Below, one piece after another: positions 56,429 to 64,000 of a stretch of 64,000 nucleotides of DNA. This stretch comes from Kiritimatiellia bacterium (GTDB lineage Bacteria > Verrucomicrobiota > Kiritimatiellia > RFP12 > UBA1067). Location: NCBI GenBank assembly GCA_016296065.1, contig JAEDKA010000016.1, positions 1 through 64,000 of the forward strand. The letters run 5' to 3'. Numbering within the stretch: the first letter of the stretch is position 1; every line of letters starts with the position of its first letter. Made by a program: the position numbers and the translations under genes. The notes under the pieces are model-generated. The model was not told where the DNA came from. It worked only from the letters and a program-made list of their open reading frames with translations, and did not search any database.

Positions 56429-57615
56429 TTCGGCGCCCCCTCTCCCCAAGGTCCGTTGTAGAACTCGTACGAAAAATAATGGTCGCTGACCTTCATCGGG
56501 GCGGACGCGCCCGGCATCTTCCTGCGGTTGAACGCGTACGTGCAGGACAGCGTCCCGCAGAGGACGACGCACGCAAGCGCCCCGGCGAACGGGACAAGCC
56601 TCCGAAGGCGCGCGGCGTCGAGTCCGAACTCTTCCGGACGCGTCGCGAGATGCGCGGCGAAGAGCGGCGCTACGGGAAGGAGGTACGTGAACGGAACCCT
56701 GCTCGTGAGGCACCAGAACAGCGTGATGCATAGAATCGAAAGCATGTGGAACGAAAGCGACGGAAGACGGCGCCTGAAGAACGGGACGAGCGACCACGGA
56801 AGCGTCGCGACAAGCGTCCACACCACCGCCATGCCGCGGAATGTCTCGCGTCCCGCTCCATACTTGTCGCCATAGTCGTGCACAAGGAAGCGCATGATGT
56901 TCTCGTTGACGATAAAGTACCTGAGAAACCCGGGCTGGTTCGCCTCCACTGCGGCGAAGTACGAAACGACGACCGCGAAGAAGAGGAACAGCGAAATTAG
57001 CGTGCGCTTAAGCGGCAACGGAGGCAGCCTGCGCGCAATCACGGCGTCGGCGAGCGCGGGGAGTCCGAACAGCGCCAGCGCGACAGGTCCCTTGACGACC
57101 GTCCCTAGCGCAAGGAGCAGCGCGATCGCCGGATACAGCGAAGTGTCGCGCGTTGCATACAGGAGCAGCGCGCCCGATGCGCAGCACACGAGCAGCGCGT
57201 CGGTCATGCAGATGCCGGACATCATGTACAGCGGCACGGTCGTCGCACATAGCCCGACCGCAAGCATCGCCGCGTCGCGCGACGAGGTCCTGCGCACCGA
57301 ACAGTACAGGATTGCGAGAAGCGCAAGCCAGGAGACGAGGGACGGAAGGCGCACCGCGAACTCGCTCACGCCGAGCGCCCTGCACGAGAGCGCAGACGCC
57401 TGGAACGCGAACGGAGGCTTTCCGGCGAAAGGCTGGTAGACGCCCTTGTACGTAAAGCTCGGGACAAACCAGTCTCCTGTCCGCGCCATGTTCGCGGAAA
57501 TCGCCGCGTAGCGCGCCTCGCTCGGCTCGAAGACAGGCGCAGCGAGCATCGCGGCGACGCGCACCACGACGATCGCCGCAAGTGTCGCGCCCAACATTGA
57601 AACACCCCTCTTCAT
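56425..57615 (-). CDS. GT39/ArnT-like membrane glycosyltransferase
   Basis: A 396-residue protein with about 11 membrane helices. The first exported loop has AAPVFEPSEARYAAISANMARTGDWFVPSF, the ArnT/PMT-type loop with a catalytic acidic residue, and GKPPFAFQASALS. Such enzymes move sugars from polyprenyl phosphate to lipid A or to proteins. ATG 57615 is preferred (MKRGVSML) over an upstream in-frame start. The overlap with the GT2 gene suggests joint action. The acceptor is unknown. Confidence 0.82.
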   Translation of the reverse strand: MKRGVSMLGATLAAIVVVRVAAMLAAPVFEPSEARYAAISANMARTGDWFVPSFTYKGVYQPFAGKPPFAFQASALSCRALGVSEFAVRLPSLVSWLALLAILYCSVRRTSSRDAAMLAVGLCATTVPLYMMSGICMTDALLVCCASGALLLYATRDTSLYPAIALLLALGTVVKGPVALALFGLPALADAVIARRLPPLPLKRTLISLFLFFAVVVSYFAAVEANQPGFLRYFIVNENIMRFLVHDYGDKYGAGRETFRGMAVVWTLVATLPWSLVPFFRRRLPSLSFHMLSILCITLFWCLTSRVPFTYLLPVAPLFAAHLATRPEEFGLDAARLRRLVPFAGALACVVLCGTLSCTYAFNRRKMPGASAPMKVSDHYFSYEFYNGPWGEGAPK

Positions 57616-57616
57616 C

Positions 57617-59302
57617 TCATCCCTTGCCTCCCGCAAGCGTTTCGGCGATGTTGAGGTAGTATCCGCGGATCCTCTCGTATGCGTTTAGGATGTCGAGCTC
57701 GACAAGAACGCGGATCGGCGAGCTGGGGTCGTCCGGACCCACCCGGTCGAGCTGGCGCCTGCGGCTGTCGCGCACAAGGTCGCGAAGTCCGGCAGATTCC
57801 GCGTAGACGGTGGGGAGGTCGAACTCAGGACGCGGCGACTTGAGGTAGCCCGACACCTTTGCGGCAAAGGACGCGACACCGTCGTGCACGCCGAGCAGCA
57901 CGCCAAGCGACTGGGCGGAGAAGTTCTGCCCGCCCTTCCGCAGCCGCCGCGTCACCTTGAGTATCGTCGACGCTTCGTCCGAGACTGACTCCAGTTCGTC
58001 TGACATCCTGAGGAGCCTTCGCGCACGCGCCGCGACTGCACCCGAAAGCCGCCGCGACATGACCTTTCCGAGAAACTCGGTGACTTCGCGCTGGACGTTG
58101 TCGAGGACTTCCTCGCGGTGGGCGACGTGTTCCTCCGTCCGCTCGTCTGCCTCCCCCGAAAGCACCTTGCGCACGCATCCGAGCAGCTCTATGTCGCTGT
58201 CGCGCATGAACGTCACCTCCATCAGCGCCTGGTCGCAGGCAATGACTGGGGAGAGGCGGCTCGTCATGTCGAGCGCGCTCAGGTGCGGCTTCTCCGATTC
58301 CGGCGCGCGGATGACGCGCGAGACAAACCTGGCGAACGGCTTTACGAACGGGACGAACACCGCCGTCGTAACGAGGTTGAAGAGCGTATGCACCGCCGCC
58401 ATCGGCGCGGCCATGTGCGGGTAGCTCGTAACGCCGTTAACAACGACTGCGTCCGCATAGTGCGGGAAGAACGACGTCGCGACCGGCAGCATCACAGGGA
58501 CAAAGAACGGAATCAATATGATCGTTCCGACGACATTGAAGAGCGTGTGGGCCAGGGCCGTCTGCCGGGCTTCGGCAGATCCGTTGAACGCGGCGAGCCA
58601 GGCGGTCGCGGTAGTTCCGATGTTCATTCCGAAGACTGTCGCCGCAGCGGCCTCGAAGGAGAGGAGTCCCTGCTGCGCGAGCGTCATCGCGATCGCCGTC
58701 GTCGCGGCGGAGGACTGCACGACGGCCGTGAACGCGAGCGAGACGAGGACGCACTTGGCGAGCCCCCACGCCGTAGTCGCGTCGAGCGACCTAAACGCGT
58801 CCACAACCGCCGGCATCGTGCGGACCGGCTCCATGCCCTCCTTCATCCAGTATAGGCCCATGAAGACAAATCCGAGACCCATCAACGCAAGGCCGAGGTT
58901 GTGCAGCCACTCCCGCTTCTGGAAGAAGTAGAGCGCCGCGCCCAGCAGCACGACGAGGAGTCCGAGCGTCTTAACGTCCGGCGCGAACGCGATAATCCAC
59001 GCCGTGGCGGTCGTGCCGATGTTCGAGCCGATGATGACGTTGATCGCCTGCGGCAAGGTCATGAAGCCGGACGTAACGAATCCGACGACCATGACGGTGA
59101 TGATCGACGACGACTGGACGATCATCGTCGAGACGACGCCCGTGCCGATTCCGGCCAGGCGGTGCGTGGTCGCGAGCGACATGAACCTGCGAAGGCCCGA
59201 TCCGCTGACGGACTGTAGACCCTCGGACAAATGCTTCATACCCAGCAGAAACGTGCCGAGTCCACCGCCGACCATTACAAGAATTGACAATACTTCTCTC
59301 AT
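57617..59302 (-). CDS. Na/Pi cotransporter-family protein with PhoU-like tail
   Basis: A 561-residue protein. Two inverted membrane repeats (about 1-300) each hold a QSS motif (VQSSSIITVMVVGF; VQSSAATTAIAMTL) and TGGG/GMNIGTTATAWL signatures of the NptA/YjbB sodium-phosphate family. The C-terminal 230 residues are helical and PhoU-like. It imports or exports phosphate with Na+. It lies just upstream of the ArnT-like gene with a 1-nt gap after the chosen start. A near -10 TATACT lies 10 nt before the ATG. Confidence 0.87.
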   Translation of the reverse strand: MREVLSILVMVGGGLGTFLLGMKHLSEGLQSVSGSGLRRFMSLATTHRLAGIGTGVVSTMIVQSSSIITVMVVGFVTSGFMTLPQAINVIIGSNIGTTATAWIIAFAPDVKTLGLLVVLLGAALYFFQKREWLHNLGLALMGLGFVFMGLYWMKEGMEPVRTMPAVVDAFRSLDATTAWGLAKCVLVSLAFTAVVQSSAATTAIAMTLAQQGLLSFEAAAATVFGMNIGTTATAWLAAFNGSAEARQTALAHTLFNVVGTIILIPFFVPVMLPVATSFFPHYADAVVVNGVTSYPHMAAPMAAVHTLFNLVTTAVFVPFVKPFARFVSRVIRAPESEKPHLSALDMTSRLSPVIACDQALMEVTFMRDSDIELLGCVRKVLSGEADERTEEHVAHREEVLDNVQREVTEFLGKVMSRRLSGAVAARARRLLRMSDELESVSDEASTILKVTRRLRKGGQNFSAQSLGVLLGVHDGVASFAAKVSGYLKSPRPEFDLPTVYAESAGLRDLVRDSRRRQLDRVGPDDPSSPIRVLVELDILNAYERIRGYYLNIAETLAGGKG

Positions 59303-59404
59303 AGCTGCATACAGTATACAGCATGAGGATTACGGACTCATTACCGAAAGATGACCATTTGGTAATGAGCAAGGACGGCGATGCGATCCACCGCCGCGTT
59401 GCGG

Positions 59405-60004
59405 CTAAAGCTCGCAGCCCAGCAGAAGCGAGACCACCGCGTTGGCCTCCATCGCCGCGGCGATTCCGACGCGAGGCGAGGCCGGCGCGACGCCTGCGCG
59501 GACGGACGTCTCGCCGTCGCCGATCGCGACGACGCTTGAGCCCATCTTCCTAAGGCGAATCGCATTGGAGCGCCCCCATCCGGCAAGGCCGCTCGCAGTG
59601 ACGAGCTTCTTTCCGGAGCCAGCGAGCGCGGCGAGAATCATCGCCTTCGCCTCGACGACATCGAACGCCTCGACGACAATCGTGCAGTCCGCGAACAGCT
59701 CCTTCGTCGACGATGCGTCCAGCTTCGTGTCCACGATCCTGATGTCCGCATCTGGCTCGATGCGCAGGAGATTCGCTTTTAGCGCCTCGACCTTCTTCTG
59801 TCCGATCTGGTCGCGGAAGAAGAACTGCCTGTTGAGGTTCGACTCGTTCACGACGTCGAAGTCGGCGATCGTGATGTGCTTCACGCCCGCGCGGACGAGG
59901 TGCATCGCGCAGTTGGAGCCGAGTCCGCCAGCGCCCGCGATGCCGACGCGCACAGACTCAAGCGCGGCGCGCTCTTCGGGAGTGAGATACGTGTTTGCCG
60001 CCAT
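59405..60004 (-). CDS. thiF: ThiF-like sulfur-carrier adenylyltransferase
   Basis: A 199-residue E1-like enzyme: GIAGAGGLGSNCAMHLVRAGVKHI (ATP loop), DFDVVNESNLNRQFFF with the conserved Asp/Asn/Arg triad, and VVEAFD. It adenylates the C-terminus of ThiS. It is shorter than E. coli ThiF (about 250) and has no CxxC zinc ribbon or catalytic-cysteine region, matching the short ThiF2 type of anaerobes. It starts 3 nt after thiS. Confidence 0.87.
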   Translation of the reverse strand: MAANTYLTPEERAALESVRVGIAGAGGLGSNCAMHLVRAGVKHITIADFDVVNESNLNRQFFFRDQIGQKKVEALKANLLRIEPDADIRIVDTKLDASSTKELFADCTIVVEAFDVVEAKAMILAALAGSGKKLVTASGLAGWGRSNAIRLRKMGSSVVAIGDGETSVRAGVAPASPRVGIAAAMEANAVVSLLLGCEL

Positions 60005-60007
60005 CGC

Positions 60008-60208
60008 TCAGCCTCCGGCGGTCAGCTTGAAAACATCGAGCGTCGCACCGTCTTCAAGCGGCAGCGCGCACAGATCAGAGCCTGGCGCGTACACTTCGCC
60101 GGAATATTCCACGATGGCATTCGCCGGGTCGACCGACCTCTCGGCGAGAAACTCCGCCACCGTCTTTGCGTCCGTCTCGACGGACTGTCCCTGGTATATG
60201 ATCTTCAT
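60008..60208 (-). CDS. thiS: Sulfur carrier protein ThiS
   Basis: A 66-residue ubiquitin-like protein (MKIIYQGQSVETDAKTVAEFL) ending in TAGG, the C-terminal Gly-Gly that is adenylated and thiocarboxylated for thiazole synthesis. It follows a TPP riboswitch; GGAGGAAAG precedes the ATG. Confidence 0.9.
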   Translation of the reverse strand: MKIIYQGQSVETDAKTVAEFLAERSVDPANAIVEYSGEVYAPGSDLCALPLEDGATLDVFKLTAGG

Positions 60209-60211
60209 CTC

Positions 60212-60275
60212 TTTCCTCCGCCGGCATTGCCCGGTTCAGGTTCTTAAGGTCCGAACTCAGCCCTCAAGGGCTCCG
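60212..60275 (-). ncRNA. TPP riboswitch upstream of thiS, overlapping the pyrD 3' end
   Basis: On the minus strand: GGAGCCCTTGAGGGCTGAG, GGACC, AACCTGAACCGGGCAATGCC and GGCGGAGGAAAG. The TAATGCC box reads CAATGCC. The 5' helix lies inside the last codons of pyrD (stop at 60257), so the aptamer can form only after ribosomes leave the pyrD end. Confidence 0.82.
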
Positions 60276-61168
60276 GTCAGCGCGGAAACCGACGCGAAGC
60301 CGTGGCGTTCGCAGTATTCCACCACGCCGTCGTACACCTCCGCGATTACGCCCGGATCAGAGAAGGTCGCCGTGCCGACCGCGACCGCCGTCGCACCGGC
60401 GAGCAGGAACTCGATTGCGTCCTTCGCCTCGTAGACTCCGCCCATCGCGAGAATCGGAAGCTTCGTCGCCCTGTGCGCATCGTAGACGAGCTTCACTGCC
60501 GCAGGATGGATTCCCCGGCCGGAAAGACCTCCCGTCACGTTCGCCAGAACCGGCACGCGCTTCTCGATGTCAATGACCATTGCCGGAATCGTGTTTATCA
60601 TCGAAAGCGCGTCAGCTCCCGCATCCTCGCACGCCTTCACGTACGGGACGATCGACGGAACGTTCGGCGCGAGCTTGACGATGAGCGGAAGCTTCGTCGC
60701 CCTCCTCACCGCGCCTACGACTTCCGCAAGGACCTTCGGGTCCTGTCCGAAGGTATGCCCACCCGCCTTCACATTCGGGCAGCTCACGTTCATTTCCACG
60801 GCATCAACGCTGTCGCCCATCTGCGCGGCGACCTCTGCGTAGCCTTCGACCGACGAGCCCCAGATGTTGGCTATGAGCGGAACGCCCTCCACCTGCTGGC
60901 GGTACCACGGCACGGTGTACTTGAGAAAATGCTCCACGCCCGTGCCCTGGAGGCCAATTGCGTTGACTAGCCCTCCCGGCACCTCCGAGTGCCGCGGCAT
61001 CGCGTTGCCGGGCCACGGTTCGGTGCGGATGCCCTTCGCGGTCACCGCGCCGAGCTTCGAGTAGTCGACTGCTCCGACATATTCGAACCCATAGCCGAAC
61101 GTGCCGCTCGCTGTTGCGAGGAACGTCGGCATTTTGAGTCCGCCAAGATTCACCGATGTCTCTGTCAT
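60257..61168 (-). CDS. pyrD: Dihydroorotate dehydrogenase (class 1B-like)
   Basis: A 303-residue FMN-dependent TIM barrel: ATASGTFGYGFEY, NAIGLQGTG, the catalytic Cys in VEMNVSCPNVKAGG (about 128-141), LPLIVKLAPNV, and GGLSGRGIHPAAVKLV. It oxidises dihydroorotate to orotate in pyrimidine synthesis. Class 1B enzymes work with a PyrK subunit, not visible here. It overlaps purN by 4 nt and carries part of the thiS riboswitch in its last codons. Confidence 0.9.
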   Translation of the reverse strand: MTETSVNLGGLKMPTFLATASGTFGYGFEYVGAVDYSKLGAVTAKGIRTEPWPGNAMPRHSEVPGGLVNAIGLQGTGVEHFLKYTVPWYRQQVEGVPLIANIWGSSVEGYAEVAAQMGDSVDAVEMNVSCPNVKAGGHTFGQDPKVLAEVVGAVRRATKLPLIVKLAPNVPSIVPYVKACEDAGADALSMINTIPAMVIDIEKRVPVLANVTGGLSGRGIHPAAVKLVYDAHRATKLPILAMGGVYEAKDAIEFLLAGATAVAVGTATFSDPGVIAEVYDGVVEYCERHGFASVSALTGALEG

Positions 61169-61782
61169 TTCCCTATCCTCACCCTTCTTCCCTCAATGCG
61201 GTACTTTCCGGACGCGAGGATGTTCAGCGCCTCGGGGAACGCGATGTGCTCCTGCACCTGGATGCGCGCGTGGAGCGACTCGGGCGTGTCGTCTTCAAGG
61301 ACGGGCACGGCCTTCTGCACGATGATCGGACCGGAGTCCGTCCCCGCGTCGACGAAATGCACCGTAACGCCCGCGACCTTGCATCCGTAGTCAAGCGCCT
61401 GCGTCCAGCTGTGGACGCCGGGGAACGCCGGAAGCAGCGCGGGATGGATGTTGAGCACGCGGTTGGGGAACGCGGCGAGGAGCTTCGGCTTCACGATGCG
61501 CATGAAGCCGGCGAGAACGACGGTGTCGACACCGGCTTCCTTGAGAAGCTCGATGCAGCGATCCTCCGCCGGGCCCTCGAGCTTCGTCTTCCACGGCGCG
61601 CAGTCGAGGTACTGGCACGGAATGCCGTGGCGCTTCGCGCGATCAAGTATCTTCGCGTCCGGGACGTCCGCAAGGACGAGCTTTATTTCCGCGTCGAGGG
61701 TTCCGGCCTCGATGGCGTCGACAATGGACTGCATGTTCGAGCCCGCGCCGGACCCGAGAACTCCAAGATGTAATCTGCTCAT
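61165..61782 (-). CDS. purN: Phosphoribosylglycinamide formyltransferase PurN
   Basis: A 205-residue enzyme of purine synthesis. It has LGVLGSGAGSNMQSI, the catalytic segment HPALLPAFPGVHSWTQAL with the conserved Asn/His region, and GVTVHFVDAGTDSGPII. It transfers formyl from 10-formyl-THF to GAR. The ATG at 61782 lies 6 nt after TGCTATAAT, predicting a leaderless mRNA that continues into pyrD. Confidence 0.92.
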   Translation of the reverse strand: MSRLHLGVLGSGAGSNMQSIVDAIEAGTLDAEIKLVLADVPDAKILDRAKRHGIPCQYLDCAPWKTKLEGPAEDRCIELLKEAGVDTVVLAGFMRIVKPKLLAAFPNRVLNIHPALLPAFPGVHSWTQALDYGCKVAGVTVHFVDAGTDSGPIIVQKAVPVLEDDTPESLHARIQVQEHIAFPEALNILASGKYRIEGRRVRIGK

Positions 61783-61788
61783 ATGCGT

Positions 61789-61794
61789 ATTATA
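61789..61794 (-). promoter_or_regulatory. Extended -10 of a leaderless purN-pyrD operon
   Basis: TGCTATAAT on the minus strand ends 6 nt before the ATG at 61782. Confidence 0.65.
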
Positions 61795-61853
61795 GCAAAA
61801 AGCGGACGCGCAGTGCCGCGCGTCCGCCTCTTTGCCGCCTGCCGGCTGCTCTG

Positions 61854-63053
61854 TCATTCGCCGAACACGCAGTCGAGCGCGTCGGACATCATGTCCACCG
61901 CCTCCTCGAGCGTATCCTCCTTGAGGACGAGCGGAGGAAGGAAGCGGACGACGTTCTTGCCGGCCGTGAGCGCAAGCACGCCCTGCGCCGCCATCGCCTC
62001 GACGACCTCGCGGGGATCCGCATCAACGACGAGTCCGAGCATGAGGCCCTTTCCGCGCACCTCGAGCACCTTCTCGTACTTGTCGACGAAGCCCTGGAGC
62101 GCCTCGCGGAAGAGCGCGCCCATCTCGGACGCCCTCGCGAGGAGCTTCTCGCTCTCGATCACGTCGATGACGGCGAGAGCCGCCGCGGCCGCGACGGGGT
62201 TGCCGCCGAAGGTGGAGGCGTGGCTCGGCGCCGAAAGGACGTCCGCGAGCTTCGCGTTCGAGACGAGTGCGCCCATCGGGAGACCTCCGGCGATCGCCTT
62301 GGCGCAAGTGAAGAGGTCAGGTTTGACGTCGTAGCCCTGCCATGCGAACCAAGTGCCGGTGCGGCCCATGCCGGCCTGCACCTCGTCGCAGATCATGAGG
62401 AGGTTCTTCTCGTCGCAGAGCGCGCGCACGCCCTTCATGAACTCGTCGGTCGCGGGGGTAACTCCGCCCTCGCCCTGCACGGCCTCGAGCATGACGGCGA
62501 CGGTCTTGTCTGTGATGGCCGCCTTGACGGACTCCAGATCGTTGAAGTCGGCATACGCGAAGCCGACGGGAAGCGGATCAAAACCCTCCTGGCACCACGC
62601 CTGTGCAGTCGCCGCGACGGTCGCGAGCGTGCGGCCGTGGAAACCCTGCCGGAAGGTGACCACCTCGTAGCGCCCACCGTTCGAGGCGCCCCACTTGCGC
62701 GCGAGCTTGATCGCGGCCTCGTTGGCCTCCGCGCCGGAGTTGCAGAAGAACACCTTGCCGTCGAGTCCAGAAATCTCGACGAGCTTCTCGGCGAGGCGCG
62801 TCGCCGGCTCGTTGACAAACAGGTTCGAGCAGTGCGTCATCGCCGCCGCCTGGTCCTGGATCGCCTTGACGACCTTCGGATGGGAATAGCCGACGGACTG
62901 CACGCCGATTCCGCTCGTGAAGTCGTACAGGGGGCGGTTGTCGATGTCCCTTACGGTCACGCCCCTGCCGTTGGCGAGGACGATCGAGGGCCTGTAGGTC
63001 GGCATGACCTTTGCCTTGTATATGTCGAGGATTTCCTGCGTTTTGCTGCTCAT
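61854..63053 (-). CDS. argD: Acetylornithine aminotransferase ArgD
   Basis: A 399-residue class III PLP aminotransferase: VFFCNSGAEANEAAIKLAR, GFHGRTLATVAAT, LLMICDEVQAGMGRTG and the PLP-lysine region LFTCAKAIAGGLPMGALV (about 245-260). It transaminates N-acetylornithine in arginine synthesis. The ATG overlaps the stop of argB by 4 nt (ATGA). Confidence 0.92.
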   Translation of the reverse strand: MSSKTQEILDIYKAKVMPTYRPSIVLANGRGVTVRDIDNRPLYDFTSGIGVQSVGYSHPKVVKAIQDQAAAMTHCSNLFVNEPATRLAEKLVEISGLDGKVFFCNSGAEANEAAIKLARKWGASNGGRYEVVTFRQGFHGRTLATVAATAQAWCQEGFDPLPVGFAYADFNDLESVKAAITDKTVAVMLEAVQGEGGVTPATDEFMKGVRALCDEKNLLMICDEVQAGMGRTGTWFAWQGYDVKPDLFTCAKAIAGGLPMGALVSNAKLADVLSAPSHASTFGGNPVAAAAALAVIDVIESEKLLARASEMGALFREALQGFVDKYEKVLEVRGKGLMLGLVVDADPREVVEAMAAQGVLALTAGKNVVRFLPPLVLKEDTLEEAVDMMSDALDCVFGE

Positions 63054-63910
63054 TCCGTTATCTCCGTTCCCACGCCTTCACGCGTGAATATTTCCAAAAG
63101 AAGCGAGTGCGCCATCCGGCCGTCGACCAGATGCACCTTCTTGACTCCGGCGCGTATCGCGTCCGCGCAGCTCTCGATCTTCGGGAGCATGCCGCCCGAT
63201 ATGACGCCGTCCGCCTTGAGAGTCTCGACGTCGCCGAGGTGGAGCGTCGAGAAAAGCGTGCTCGGGTCCTGCGGGTCCTTGAGGAGCCCGGGGACGTCCG
63301 ACACAAGCGCGAACTTGCGGACCTTCAGCGCCTTGGCGAGAGCCGCCGCCGCGAAGTCTGCATTGATGTTGTAAAGATGGTCGTCTTCCACACCCGTGCC
63401 AAGCGGCGTGACGACGGGGATAATGCCTGCGTCCAGCATCTCGACCACCGCCCTCGCGTCGGCCTTCACCACCTCGCCGACGTACCCGCGGTCCGGATCC
63501 GTTATCCGTCGCGCCGCGAAAAGCCAGTTGCCGTGGAGCGGACGCGCATTCGCGCCGCGAGCCTGGAGCCTGCGAACGAGGTCCGGATTGACGACGTTGT
63601 TGAGGGTGCGGCGCACAATCTCCATCGTCTGCTCGTCCGTCACCCTGAGACCGTCCACGAACTTCGGCTCGTGGCCGGACTCCTTGATCGCCTTCGAAAT
63701 CGCCTTGCCGCCGCCGTGAACGATCACGACCTTCATGCCGACGGCGCGCATAAACGCCACGTCGTCCATAAGCGACTCAAGATTGGACTCCACCTCCATC
63801 ACGGACCCGCCGAGCTTCACAAGCACGACGGAGCCGCGGAAGTCCTGTATATAGGGCAAAGCCTCGGTAAGGACCGAAGCCTTGGCCACCGCTGTGTCCA
63901 TTGTATCCAT
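63050..63910 (-). CDS. argB: Acetylglutamate kinase ArgB
   Basis: A 286-residue amino acid kinase: VVLVKLGGSVME (about 30-40), VIVHGGGKAISKAIKE, the INADFAAAALAKAL motif and GGMLPKIESCADAIRAGV. It phosphorylates N-acetylglutamate, the second step of arginine synthesis. It is first in an operon with argD. The ATG follows TGATATACT by 10 nt, giving almost no leader. Confidence 0.92.
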   Translation of the reverse strand: MDTMDTAVAKASVLTEALPYIQDFRGSVVLVKLGGSVMEVESNLESLMDDVAFMRAVGMKVVIVHGGGKAISKAIKESGHEPKFVDGLRVTDEQTMEIVRRTLNNVVNPDLVRRLQARGANARPLHGNWLFAARRITDPDRGYVGEVVKADARAVVEMLDAGIIPVVTPLGTGVEDDHLYNINADFAAAALAKALKVRKFALVSDVPGLLKDPQDPSTLFSTLHLGDVETLKADGVISGGMLPKIESCADAIRAGVKKVHLVDGRMAHSLLLEIFTREGVGTEITE

Positions 63911-63920
63911 TGAAGGACAT

Positions 63921-63926
63921 AGTATA
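63921..63926 (-). promoter_or_regulatory. Extended -10 of the argB-argD operon
   Basis: TGATATACT on the minus strand lies 10 nt before the ATG at 63910, predicting a leader of only 3-4 nt. Confidence 0.5.
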
Positions 63927-64000
63927 TCATAAATTGCGGCAGGATTGGGAAAAAACGTGGAAATTGCAACCCAACCCCCGGCAAACTTCAGAAGGTGGTT

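Noticed and set aside
63927..64000. Additional gene at the right edge
   Set aside because: The last 74 nt show no convincing start, ribosome binding site or coding pattern on either strand.

Overview
The window is GC-rich and densely coded, with no rRNA, tRNA, CRISPR array or phage module. It looks like chromosome of a host-associated member of the PVC superphylum, most like the gut Kiritimatiellota/Lentisphaerota. That placement is inferred from content: giant secreted proteins with autotransporter-type beta-strand repeats joined to lyase domains, many glycan-degrading genes, a type III secretion translocator module, and argB-argD and pyrD-thiS-thiF gene orders. No marker gene fixes the taxonomy.

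Layout. (1) 33-15443, minus strand: a secreted polysaccharide-degradation cluster with a pectate-lyase-like giant, a heparinase II/III-like protein, an alginate-lyase-like protein, a GH127, a CotH-like protein and a beta-strand-repeat protein. Four of its promoters carry the same palindrome at about -42. (2) 15523-18665: a fused REP-associated transposase with palindromes beside it, then a NarL-type two-component system. (3) 18743-22460: an MFS transporter, an acyl-CoA synthetase and an RluA-type pseudouridine synthase. (4) 22504-33965: a catabolic operon with a NagB-like protein, PfkB kinase, class II aldolase, PIG-L deacetylase, Gfo/Idh/MocA protein, TIM-barrel isomerase and GH78. An orphan response regulator, a large beta-helix protein and a 55-residue secreted protein lie upstream. 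(5) 34034-38622: a type III secretion translocon operon (coiled-coil protein, SycD/LcrH chaperone, YopB/SipB-like translocator, large single-hydrophobic-segment partner) followed by a 16-codon transcription unit. (6) 38708-44024: a cysteine desulfurase, a lipoprotein, a DUF2400 protein, a broken tag gene, and a UvrA paralogue flanked by near-identical 31-bp inverted repeats and carrying an in-frame palindromic insert. (7) 44043-52631: two hipBA modules, a NUDIX gene, a 5-formyl-THF cyclo-ligase fused to a membrane domain, a NYN-domain protein, rubrerythrin and a TSCPD protein. A 38-bp direct repeat of the cyclo-ligase 3' end brackets the second hipBA module. (8) 52685-63910: thiG and thiS-thiF behind TPP riboswitches, an OmpR-type two-component system, two glycosyltransferases, a Na/Pi transporter, pyrD, purN, argD and argB.

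Regulation. Promoters are recognised mainly by an extended -10 (TGnTATAAT) without a clear -35. In at least five genes the -10 ends 6-7 nt before the ATG, which predicts leaderless mRNAs; most other genes have ordinary GGAGG-type ribosome binding sites. Short tandem repeats and palindromes fill several intergenic gaps. The best candidates for new biology are the translocon module, the shared palindrome regulon, the repeat-flanked uvrA-like gene, and the hipBA segment bracketed by copies of a gene's 3' end.
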